Of a stretch of DNA of 64,000 bases, positions 1-10,376 are shown piece after piece (within the stretch, counting starts at the first letter, position 1; each line of letters begins with the position of its first letter). The stretch spans positions 57,565,628 through 57,629,627 of the forward strand of contig CM077667.1 of the NCBI GenBank assembly GCA_039707655.1, in the 5' to 3' direction. A program made the translations under genes and the position numbers. Below the pieces are notes generated by a model. The model was not told the DNA's origin and made no database searches. It saw nothing but the letters and a program-made list of their open reading frames with translations. The stretch is from Elymus sibiricus. Lineage: Eukaryota; Streptophyta; Magnoliopsida; Poales; Poaceae.

Positions 1-2679
1 AAGCTTGACTTCGCGGAGCTCCTTTTGGCAGGCTCGTGCCTCCACACACACGCCTCCTTGATCGCTGACTTCAATGAAGTCAGCTCGAAGGCCTGATCTT
101 TACTATTTTGCTCAAGGGCCTCACATTTAGTGACGGCATCCTTGAGCTCCTGGTGCACCTCGGCCTCCCTGGCCTCGTGCTTCTCACTGACGGTCTTGGC
201 CGGTGACACTTCGGCGGCCTCTGGTTCGGCCACCGATGGTTCGGCCACTGGCTTCTGTTTCGCGGCCTCTTGCCTCACCTTCTTCAGCTCGACCTTGAGG
301 TTCTTGACCTCCGCGGCGACAACTGCAGTTATAATTAGGAACCACGCTTAAGGATAAAGCCCGAATACCTCATTACTGAGAAAAACCACGACATTAAACA
401 GTCCAGCCAGGACTTACCTTGCTCTTTGTCAAATCGCTTATTGAGAAGGTCGAGCTCCTCATCGAAGCTCTTGAGCTTCCGATTCACCTCGGCCAGCTCC
501 GCGACATTGGCGGCTGCCGCCGAAGATGAGGCCTGCACAACAGCTCATTCGTGTCAGACTCCCGAATCATCAGTTTTTAGGCCCCTTGATAGGTTTTCTC
601 CAATCATGCCAGAGTCTCGGGGGTGACAATTCACTTTTCCTATTATCTGTGCTTTTTGAGCTATTTGGCCCCCGCCTGAGTTTTTCAAACTCATGCAGGG
701 CTCGGGGGCTACTATATATGAGGATTGCATAACCTTATAAAATAAATTCTCTTTATAAAAGGAGCATTACATGATTTACCTTGAAGTCCGTCAAGAGGCC
801 GCCGAAAGCCTCCTTCAATCCGCTATCAACGGACCGAATGCTTTGTAAAACCACACCCATGAGGCGCGGTGCTCTTCGGCGATGGAGTGGCTATTCAAAG
901 CCTCCTCCATCATGGCCAGCCTTCCAGCTTCGGCCCACTCTGTTACGGGCGCCACCAGTGGTGGCACCCCGGCTCTCCCTTCGGTGGAGGTCGGAATGGA
1001 CGACTCCAGGGGCCTGGGGGGATCTGGGGGGACTGACCGCGCTCCCCCTCTTTGTTTGCCAGGAGGGATCCCCCCTCCTGGTCTTCGACGACCGAGGTAT
1101 TAACCTTGGACATGATGTTATCGCCCCCGCACTGCGTGTTCGGTCCTGGAGGGGTCTACCTGGACAACACCTCGCCGATCTCCTCGGCAACCAGAGGGGG
1201 GGGGGGTAGTGCGTGACGCGGTCCCACTCTCTGCCAGCTCGACTGGCGAAGAGTCCCCTTCTGAGACTCGATCGATGGGGAGGTCACGCGGTGGGTTACA
1301 ATATGAAAGGCATTCATTTGGTTTGTAATGAACCCCAATCTGGATGTACTAGGGTGTCTTCGGATTCATACCTTTGGGCTGGGGGCTTGGCCCTAGGGTT
1401 CCTTCGGGGAACCTCTTTGGAAGCTTCAGACTCCTCGGCGGAGTCCAAACTATCATCGGCTAAGGCCACCTTGGCCCTGCATTGCCTTTTCGGGGCAGGA
1501 GGGGGCATATCCTCCTCGGGAGGAGTCGCTCTCCTCCCTGTCCTCTCCCTGTTCTTCCTAATGAGCGGAACTTGCATGGGTTTCCCCGTACATAGCGTCC
1601 GGGGGTCCTCTTGGGCGGAGGCCTTCTCGGGCCTCCCTCTTCTCGCCATTCTTCTTCTTATCTTTCTTTTCCGGCGCCATGTATGGCGCCTCGACCAACA
1701 TCTCCGTCAGCAAGGCCGTCCTGGGGCCCTCGGGCAGCTAGGCTAGGCCGTCGATCTGCATGGCTTTCCCTAGCCAGCTCTACGAATGCTGGAAGGAAAG
1801 GATCAGGTACCTTGTTAAAAGGCAGTATCCGAACATAAGAGTAAAGCTTTATCGTACCTCCTTGGGGGGATTGGCGTCGTCGAGGCCGACGTCTCCTTCC
1901 TTGTTCCGCCAGTCCTTTTGGGGCTTGAACAACACCTTCCACAGCTTTCCGTGGGTGGCGACGAAGCAGCCCGATGGTTGCAAGGAAGAAGGCGGTAACA
2001 GAGCATGATCTAAACCACGTTGGTCAGTTTGACCTTCTCCTTTATCATCTGGGAGATGCGCTTCTGCAGCGACTTCACCTCCGCTGCCGACCCCCAGTCG
2101 AGACCCTTCTTGATCCATGACACCAGCCTTCTGGGGGGGACCGGATCTAAATTCGGAGGGTGCTGCCTAGTCCGCGTTGCATGGTTTGGTGATATAAAAC
2201 CACTCTCTCTGCCAGAATTTGATGGTATCTATGAAGGTACCCTCCGGCCACTCAACCCGGGGGAGCTTGCTGATCATGGCTCCCCCACAGTCCGCATGCT
2301 GACCGTCGACAATCTTCGGCTTAACATTGAGGACCTTTAGACACAAGCCGAAGTGCGGCTGGACCCGCACGAAGGCCTCACAAATAATGAGAAAGGCTGA
2401 AATATGCATAAAGGAGTTCATAGGGAGATCATGGAAGTCCAACCCGTAGAAGAACATCAACCCCCTAACAAAGGGGTGGAGTGGGAAGCCAAGTCATCGG
2501 AGGTAGTGGGGGATGAACTCCACCCTCTCGCCCTACCTTGGCGTGGGCATGACCTGGCCCTTCTTCGGACCATGGTGGACGACATCGATCGGGAGATAGC
2601 TGGCGCGCTTCAGCTCCTCAATGTCGTCGTTCGTGACGCAGGAGGCCTCCCATTTGCCTTTGGAACCCGAACTGGCCAT
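1..2679 (-). pseudogene. Degenerate spliced antisense ORF of E0 (putative gypsy-type transposon protein, Transposase_28-like)
   Basis: Read on the minus strand the frame starts at ATG 2679 (MASSGSKGKWEAS) and breaks near 2535. It continues as a well-preserved block at 2460-2167 with MFFYGLDFHDL, AFVRVQPHFGL and FYITKP, then as a WKVLFKPQKDW block near 1940. Next come acidic, proline- and charge-rich low-complexity sequence (1649-1314) and coiled-coil Lys/Glu/Ala-rich sequence to the window edge. These motifs are those of the grass protein family PF04195 plus its long coiled-coil tail. Canonical GT..AG introns can be placed at 779-533 and 417-323. At least three frame breaks show it is dead. 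Its role is unknown even in intact elements; it may run on beyond position 1. Confidence 0.7.
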
Positions 2680-3247
2680 GGCCGAACTAAGGATGTGGCT
2701 TGGGGAGAGCAGAGGGAGGAATGGATCTGGGCGCTTGGAGCTCAAGAGATTGGGAAGGCGATAGCAATGGACATGAGAAGCGTGTCGAGGCTTCGGTGGT
2801 TGTTTGCCTCCTATAAGCTGCCATAATGCCAAGAGCCGCCGTACTACGCCGCAGGCCTCGCCACTTCCCAATATAATCGTGCCGTTATGCGCGCGTGGGA
2901 TAATCCGACTCATTGATCATATCCCTTAAACAACGGGGAACGATCTCCATATTGATGGGACGTGCCTCGAACCGTGAATCGAGTTTTCATAACTATTTAG
3001 TGGTTCTGACCGGCTGTGACCCTTCGCTAAAAAGGTTGTTAGACGAAGGCACTGTTCACACTCGAGCGGTTGGCCTTTAAGGCAAAGTAACACATACTGT
3101 TCGAAAAATGAGGAGTCTTTGGTGGCTGAACCAGTACTGGCTGAACATAGAAGGGTAGAAGAAGTCGCCCCATAAGCCGGGGACTTTGGGCAGGTGAAGC
3201 TACTAGAGGACGTGCACCCCGGCATTGGAGGCTAGTTCATGGGCTAT

Positions 3248-3445
3248 TGAGGGAGTCCAGGACAAAGGGGTCCTCGGGCCGCCAGTCTATCTCTTATGGG
3301 CTGGATAGGTGGGCCGCTCTCTGACTTTTATTGGAAGGCCGAACTATAAGGAGACTCCGTGCTCGGGAAGGAAACCTCTCGCGCCTTGGTGTGTCCTACA
3401 AGTTTGATGGAAGATTCGACATGTTTATTCCCTGGTGGTAACCGA
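3248..3445 (+). repeat. E0 3' LTR, first piece
   Basis: Starts TGAGGGAGTCC, directly after the polypurine-like stretch, as expected for the 5' end of a 3' LTR. It is cut at 3445; the last five bases ACCGA are repeated at 29074-29078 after E1. Joined to 29079-29368 the LTR is about 490 bp. Confidence 0.75.
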
Positions 3446-4531
3446 TGACGTGGCTTTAGAATGCGTTGGTATTTCCCCAATGAGGAAGGGATGATGCAGC
3501 ACAACGACGGTAAGTATTTCCCTCGGTTATGAAACCAAGGTATCGAACCAGTAAGAGGATCACCACCACCTAATAAGGAGCACCTGCACACAAAGAACAA
3601 ATACTTGCAACCCGACGCGAAAGAGAGGTTGTCAATCTCTCTACGGTAAAAAGATAGGTTAGGTAGTGATAGATTGGAGAGATAGATCTCTCAAGAACAC
3701 AAAATAAAAAGGGCAAATAAAAAGTGCAGCAAAATATTTTTCGGTTTTTGGAATAGTAGATCTGAAAACAAAAGAGGCAAAAAGATAGATCGGCAAGCAA
3801 TATGTTGGAAAAGTAGACCCGGGGGCCGTAGGTTTCATTAGTGGCTTCTCTCATGAGTATAGCACACGGTGGGTGAACAAATTACTATTGGGCAATTGAT
3901 AGAAGATCAAATAATCATGACGATATCCAAGGCGATGATCATTATATTGGCATCACGTCCAAGATAAGTAGAGTGACTCCTGCCTGCATCTACCACTATT
4001 ACTCCACACATTGACCGCTATCCAGCATGCATCTAGTGTATTAAGTTCATGGAAAAACGGAGTAATGTAATAAGAATGATGAAATGATGTAGACAAGATC
4101 TATTCATGTAGGAATAGACCCCATCTTGTTATCCTTAATAGCAACGATACATGCGTGCCTTGCTGCCCCTTCTGTCACTGGGAAAGGACACCGCAAGATC
4201 GAACCCATCACAAAGCACCTCTTCCCATGGCAAGAAAAATCGATCTAGTTGGCCGAACTATACCAAAGATTCGAAGAAGAAATACGAGGCTATAAGTAAT
4301 CATGCATATAAGAGATCAAAGAAGACTCAAATAATATTCATGGAAAGAAACTGATCATGAACTCAAAATTCATCGGATCCCAACAAACACACCGCAAAAG
4401 TTTACATCAAACAGATCTCCAGGAGACCATTGTATTGAGAATGAAAAGAGAGAGAGGAAGCCATCTATTTACTGCCTACGGACCCGTAGGTCTATGGTGG
4501 ACTACTCACGCATCATCGGCGAGGCACCAAT
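3446..4531 (-). repeat. E1 3' LTR, distal part (left of C1)
   Basis: Contains the LTR 3' end: on the minus strand it finishes ..AGCCACGTCA at 3446. It aligns throughout with 27483-28580 in the 5' LTR of the same element. Both copies share features that separate them from the E2 and E4 LTRs, for example GGTATCGAACC instead of GGTTATCGAAC. The final bases AAT (4529-4531) are the C1 target duplication. Confidence 0.88.
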
Positions 4532-4817
4532 CACTACTAGAATCAGAGCATTTGCCGTCTGCCAGGTCTTTGCCGTCCACTGGCAGACGGCAAAGACGTT
4601 CTTTGCCGTCAGCTTCTGAAAAACAGACGGCAAAGTACGAACTGATGGCAAAGGTACTGTTTGCCATCAGCCTGTTCTTTGTCGTTTGCTGGCAGACGGC
4701 AAAGATACCAGGTGGGCCCCACTTCACCGTGGGTTAAGTGGACGGCATGGTTGCCGTCAGGTAAGTCATTGCCGTCCGCCTCCCCCCTCTTTGTCGTCTG
4801 CTAGCAGACGGCAAAGA
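4532..4817 (+). repeat. C1 left terminal inverted repeat and subterminal repeats
   Basis: Within 286 bases the motif TTTGCCGTC (or TTTGTCGTC) and its complement GACGGCAAA occur about a dozen times. They are often back to back as palindromes around CTAGCAG or CTGGCAG; one such near-palindrome fills 4790-4817. In En/Spm-type elements subterminal motifs of this kind bind the element's own second protein (TnpA in maize); by analogy these are candidate binding sites. Confidence 0.85.
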
Positions 4818-4839
4818 GGATGGCCACATAATGGCCACG

Positions 4840-5277
4840 GCGCCCCCTCCCCACCCCCTCTCTCTCCGCCCATCTCCCCACCTCTCTCTCTCCCCACCAC
4901 CACCGCGTCGCCCCGCCACCACCGCGCCGCCCCCTCCCCTCGCCGGCTCGCCGCGCCGGCCCCCTCCCTGCGCTCTCTCCCCCCACTCCCCACCTCTATC
5001 TCTCTGTCCATCACCACTGCGCCGCCCCCCACCACCGCGCCGCCCCCTCCCCGCCCCCACCACCGTGCCGACCCCTCCCTGCGCCGACCCCCTCACCGTG
5101 CCGCCCCCTCCCCTCGCCGGCTCCCAGCGCCGCCCCCTCCCCAAGCCGGCAACCACCACTGCGCCACCCCCCTCCCCGCACCGCCCCCTCCCCTCGCCGG
5201 CTCCCCGCGCCGCCCCCTACCCGCGGCTCCCCCTCCCGCGCCGCCCCCACCCAACTCCGATGAGTGCCCGACCCAAT
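4840..5277. repeat. Cytosine-rich low-complexity block in C1
   Basis: Compositionally extreme, C-rich with CCCCTCCCC and CGCCGCCCC runs. It opens long proline/arginine-rich frames on several strands that I regard as artefacts. It may be the GC-rich leader of the transposon, but no gene start is identifiable. Confidence 0.7.
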
Positions 5278-5312
5278 GAAAAGAAGAAGGAAAAGAAGAA
5301 GGAAAAGAAGAA

Positions 5313-5347
<35 letters not shown>

Positions 5348-5693
5348 AGAAGAAGAAGAAGAAGAAGAAGAAGAAGAAGAAGAGGAGGAGAAGAAAAAAG
5401 AAGAAGAAGAAGAAGAAGAAGAAGAAGAAGAAGAAGAAGAAAAAGAAGAAGAGAGGAGGAGAAGAAGAAGACGAAAAAGGAAAAGAAGAAGAAGAAGAAG
5501 AAGAAGAAGAAGAAGAAGATGAAGAAGATGAAGAAGAAGATGATGAAGAAGAAGAAGAGAAGAAGAAGAGAAGAAGAAGAAGAAGAAGAAGAAGAAGAAG
5601 AAGAAGAAGAAGAAGAAGAAGAAGAAAAGGAAGAAGAGGAAGAAGAAGAAAAGGAAGAAGAAGGAAAAAAGAATAAGAGGAGGAAGAAAAAAA
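5278..5693. repeat. (GAA)n/(AAG)n microsatellite, about 415 bp
   Basis: Almost uninterrupted purine triplet repeat with GGA, GAT and AAA variants. One strand is pure purine, a type of sequence known to form triplex DNA. It yields spurious Lys/Glu/Arg and Phe/Leu/Ser frames. Confidence 0.95.
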
Positions 5694-5696
5694 TGA

Positions 5697-5935
5697 CACC
5701 CCGACACGAGGCCCCGACACGACACCCCGACACCCCCACCCGACACCCCGACACGACGCCCCGACACGACGCCCCGACACGACACCCCGACACCCAGACA
5801 TGACACCCCGACACGACACCCTGGCGACGCCCCTCCAGTGAACCCCCTGCATGACACCCCCGGCGACGCCCCTCCAATGACCCCCCTGCACGACACCCCG
5901 GTGACACCCCGGCACGACACCCCGCCCAGCTGTTA
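5697..5935. repeat. Minisatellite with CCCCGACACGACA-type units
   Basis: About fifteen degenerate units of 13-16 bases built from CCCCGACAC, GACGCCCC and GACACCCC follow the GAA tract directly. Toward the right edge the units drift to CCCCGGCGACG and CCCCCTGCA variants. Confidence 0.85.
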
Positions 5936-6422
5936 ATACGCCGCTCCCGACGCCACTGACCCCCGACCCCCGACACCTCTTCGGCCTCCTGTTGACTAAA
6001 AAGGTGCTCTTCGTTCTTCCAGAGGCCGACGGCGTCATAGTTTTGTAAATTATGAGTTAGGTCATATATTTTCCGATTTTGTTATAAAAAACATCATATT
6101 TGTGTTGATTGGGTGGATTTCAATGTGAAGTTGTTTCGTCGTTGCGAGGGTCTCGTGTTCGACGACCTCCCCGTGTGTTGGACGAGCTCTGCCCCTTCGT
6201 TCGTGGGTGAGCACAAATGACATCTCCTCCTCCCCCTTCATTTGCTCTGTTTCGGTCTTCGTGCCGATGAAACTTACTAGCTATAGGTAGATTATAAATC
6301 ATCAGTATGCGTGACCAGTATGCGTCTCCCATTCGAAAGGGTTACAGTTATAAACATGCATGCATTTGCATATTTATAACCGTGATTATTTCGAATTGTC
6401 CAGTGTTATCAATGGACAGCCC

Positions 6423-6632
6423 GAGTATGTGTAGATTGGGTTCATTTTCCCATATGCACTGCTCCGGATCCGATGCATAATTTCGTCAGTGCCTCCCTGT
6501 TGTTCTCCGGGTACACATCCTCTTTGTTTATTGCTGAGACATGTATCAGGAGAACATCGGGGAGGTCTTGCCGAAATTTTGCGTCGGATCCGAAGCAGAG
6601 CATGGGAAAACGAACCCAATCTACACATACTC
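6423..6632 (+). ncRNA. Long imperfect foldback upstream of the C1 transposase
   Basis: The segment starting GAGTATGTGTAGATTGGGTT (6423) returns as its reverse complement, ending ..CCAATCTACACATACTC at 6632. Arms of about 95-100 bases pair with roughly 12 mismatches and one 2-base bulge, around a loop near 6515-6540. No ORF explains it. The shape resembles a miRNA or siRNA precursor or a small inverted-repeat insertion. The stretches on either side (5936-6422 and 6633-6768) show nothing I can name. Expression is not shown by sequence alone. Confidence 0.6.
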
Positions 6633-6768
6633 AGGTGGGATTAGGACCCATCTTTACCTATTAGTGTGTAGGTTGCATGGAAGTAATAAAACTGGCAAAC
6701 TTGATTAACTGATGATTATGTATGCTGAATTATATATATATTTCTTGTGTGTCCAGTAGCTAGGCAAG

Positions 6769-9700
6769 ATGAGTGATCGTGCGTGGATGTACATCGGTCA
6801 CACTAGTTAGAAAGACATGACCAATGATGGTCAACAAAAACCAAGGGGTTTGTGAGAGCCGCATTTGCAAAGGGCCAAAGAAAAACTTGGTGCCCCTATC
6901 GTGGGTGCGAGAACTTTAAACAGCAAACAGAGGATGTAATGGGTAAACACCTACAGAGGATGGGTTTTACGCCTGATTATCCGGTGTGTACATTTCATGG
7001 TGAGTCTGCCCAACGTGCCAGAGCTGAGGTCGTTCATCGTAGCACCAACAAGCATGGTACCGAGATCGAAGAAATGGTGTAAGACTTTGATGATGCTCGG
7101 GATTTAGACGATGAGATGGAGGAATCTGCAAAGACCTTCTATGAAATGTTGGAGTCTTCAAAACGTCCTCTCCACGAGCACACTGAGCTTTGTCAGCTGG
7201 ATGCCATCGCGCAAGTAATGGCTCTGAAGGCTCTGTTCAACTTGGGCAAAGAATGCTACGACACGATGATGACACTATTTGGACGCTTTCTCCCCAAAGG
7301 CCATGTAATGCCTGCAAACCTGTACCAGTCGGACAAAATCCTCCGTGTACTTAAGATGCCCTATGAGAAGATAGATGCATGTGAGAACGGATGCGCCTTA
7401 TTTAGGATTGAGTATGCGGACTTGAACTATTGTCCCACTTGCAAGTCTTCCAGGTATGTTGTGGTAGACAACGGTATGGGTGGGAAGATTCAGACCAAAA
7501 TCCCCGTTAATGTTCTTCGATACATACCAATCATCCCAAGACTCCATCATCTTTTCATGGTCGAAGAGACGGCCAGACAGATGACATGGCACATATTGGG
7601 CAAAAGAACCGAACTAGATGCAGATGGGAATCAGATGTTGGTACACACTTTAGACGCTTTTGCATGGAAGCACTTCGATGCATTACATAAGGATAAATCG
7701 GCAGATCCAAGGCATCCTCGAGTCTCCATCAGCACGGGTGGGTTCAATGTGTTTGGTATGACGGCAACCCAATACAATTGTTGGCCTGCATTTGTCATTC
7801 CACTCAATCCCCCCCCCCCCCCCCCGGACAGATTATGAAAAGAAAGAACATTTTCCCGACGTTGATAATTCCAGGGCCCAACTATCCGGGGAAGAATATG
7901 AATGTGTACATGCAACCGCTTAAGGATGAATTGCAAGAAGCTTGGGATAATGGGTTCAAGACATACGACGCCGCTTGGGATAATGCATGTCTGGTACATG
8001 TACTCGATGCATGACTTGCCGGCGTATGCGCTATTCGCTGGCTGGAGTACGCATGGAAGGTTCTCGTGCCCAACATGCAAGGCAGCTCTTCAGTTTCATT
8101 GGCTGCAGGCGGGTCGGAAGTATTGTTGCTTTGACTTGCATAGACAGTTCCTGGATCCGTGCCATGAGTTCAGAAAACACAAGAAAAACTTCATCAAAGG
8201 TACAGTTGTCAAAAACTGTGCACCACCTGCATTGACAGGGCTCGATCCGGAGCGTCCAGGGAATGTCAATGGGTATGATTCGAAACACGCCTGGACTCAC
8301 AAGACATGCTTGTGGGATCTACCTTACTTCAAAGACCTCCTTCTCCCACACAACATCGACGTGATGCACGCTGAAAAGAATATTGGAGAGGCCATTTTTG
8401 GTACATTGTTCGGCATAGAGGGTAAGTCAAAGGATAATCCCAAGGCTAGAGTCGATGAGCAGACTCTATGTGATAGACCGTCACAGAACATGCGACAACT
8501 AAAAGGAAAGAAGAACTGGTCGAAGCCAAAGGCCTGGTTCAATCTTCCAAGGGGAGCTATGCGGTAAATTCTCTTATGGGAGAAAATTCAGTTGATGTTC
8601 CCCGATGGGTATGCAGCGAATCTAAAGAGGGGAGCGAGTCTTGATAAATTTAAAATATTTGGTCTCAAGAGTCATGATTGGCACATATGGCTTCAGCGGG
8701 TAATGCCGGTGATGTTGCGTGGCTTTATCCCTGAGGCTGAATGGCTAGTACTGGCAGAGCTAAGCTATTTCTTCCGTGTTCTTTGTGCGAAAGAAATATC
8801 GCCTGATGTGCTAGATGACATGGAAAAGTTGGTGTGGGAGTTGCTCTGCAAGTTAGAGACGATCTTTCCAACGGGCTTCTTTAATCCAATGCAGCATTTG
8901 ATTTAACATCGCCCGACCGAGGCAAGATTGGGGGGGGGGCATGCAAAATCGTTGGTGCTATGCAACTGAGAGGATGCAGAAGATGCTTCGAGCAAAATGT
9001 AAAAATAAATGTAGAATTGAAGCATCGATGGCCGAGGCATTCAATACTGAGGAAGCGGCAACTTTGTGACAGCACACTACGAAGCCAAAAATCGTCATTT
9101 GCATAATCCGAAACCTCAGTACAATGCTGAAGACCCTAGAAAAGGTGGATCCAACCTCAGCCTATTCAAAGGGAAGCTCGCACCAGCCGGTGCTTGGAAA
9201 CCATTAGTGTTGGATGTCGAAGAATGGCAGACCATTTCGTTGTATATCTTCAACAACCTAGCAGAAGCGTGGCCGTATATCGAGTAACTTGTGGGTACAT
9301 TGTTTCGCAACTTCTAATTCCTTTGAACTGCTCTTATTCCCGGATTTTGATACAGTCGATACGTTGCCAAATTCTCGGATGGAGCGGTGATCCAAAAGGA
9401 TTCCATTGATGAGTATGAGCTTCTGGCAAAGCATGGAGGCGGCTATCCCGGTTTCATCTCTTGGTTCAAACAAACGGTAATTACCATTAATAGACCATTT
9501 CATTTCTTGGTCTAATTTCCGGCTAATACAACTATCATTTCATATTAAACTTGTAGGCTAATTCAGAGTCTATGGACACCGAATTGAGACAAGCCGCTAA
9601 TGGTTTTGACTATAAGGTCCGCTCATTTGAGAAATACACCATCAACGGGTATCACTTTTGTACCCAAAGAGCAATCTATGGCCGACCGAAAAACTACAAA

Positions 9701-10376
9701 TTGTGGTGTCTCCGCTATCGGCGAAGGAGGTACCGAGTATTATGGAAGAGTTGAAGCAATTTATGAACTTCTATTCTATGGTGAAAACCCACCGAACGTC
9801 GTAGTCTTCAAATGTTATTGGTTCCAGCCGAAGGAGACTAGAAGGACTCATGAACATATAGGGCTAGTCGAAATCAAACAAAGCACCCATTTAGATGTTC
9901 CCGATGTTTATATTATGGCTCAACAGGCGACCCAAGTTTTCTATCTACCGTGGGCCTGCCAAACTGATAAAAATCTGAATGGTTGGGTTGTCGTGTATGA
10001 AGTGCCGCCACATGCTAGACCAACTCCCCCCAATGAAGAGGATTATAAACCTCACATTAACCCAGACACATATGAAGGAGAATTCTTCCAAGAAACACGT
10101 CTTTCCAAAAAAGCGTTTCAAGAACCGCTGTACTTTACCCCAGAACATGGAAGTAGACATCAACAGTGAATCCGACTTCACCTCTGAGCCGGAACAAGAA
10201 GAGCCGGAAGAACAAGATGTTACTGCTGTGGATGACCTGTCAATGCTTGACCGATTGCAGAGGGGCTTCCACATGTTGATGCCGCTGAACCCGATGAGCA
10301 CGAGATTCATGATGACACACGTGATAGTGATGATGATGATGCATTTATTGATAACAACGATCCAGACAATTATTAG
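6769..10376 (+). pseudogene. CACTA TNP2-type transposase, decayed (C1)
   Basis: The first ATG opens MSDRAWMY, the usual N-terminus of grass TNP2 proteins, which begins the transposase-associated zinc region (here CPYRGCENF). The Transposase_21 core follows: CPTCKSSR near 7430, WPAFVIPLN near 7790, MHVWYMYSMHDLPAY near 7986, CPTCKAAL near 8070, LLPHNIDVMH near 8342 and FFNPMQHLI near 8880. DUF4218-like and DUF4216-like parts (QATQVFYLPWA near 9925) and an acidic tail ending DNNDPDNY complete it. In intact elements this protein cuts and joins the transposon ends. Here it has in-frame stops at 6808, 7080, 8565 and 8904, and frameshifts near 6845, 7815 (a 17-C run), 7983, 8935 (a G run), 9064 and 9690. 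At least one intron is likely (donor near 9479). It is inactive. Confidence 0.88.

Larger units (their letters stand above)
1..3445 (+). mobile_element. E0, left segment: 3' part of a Tat-lineage Ty3/gypsy retrotransposon
   Basis: The window opens inside a gypsy element that reads left to right. Visible are a long degenerate antisense ORF (1-2679), about 570 bases of untranslated sequence (2680-3247) that end in a polypurine-like stretch (TTCATGGGCTAT), and the start of the 3' LTR at 3248. An antisense ORF of this protein family between pol and the 3' LTR is known from Tat-lineage elements of grasses (RIRE2/Grande type); the lineage call rests on that. gag, protease, reverse transcriptase, RNase H and integrase would lie left of the window. 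The LTR stops at 3445, where E1 inserted, and resumes at 29079. Confidence 0.75.

Noticed and set aside
781..1746. Plus-strand frames of 142 and 177 codons at the left edge
   Set aside because: Shadow frames opposite the GC-rich antisense ORF of E0; no recognisable protein.
4831..5976. Long overlapping open frames of 140-320 codons on both strands
   Set aside because: They are produced by the C-rich block, the GAA tract and the minisatellite (runs of Pro, Lys/Glu/Arg or Ser/Leu/Phe). No start context, domain or splice logic.
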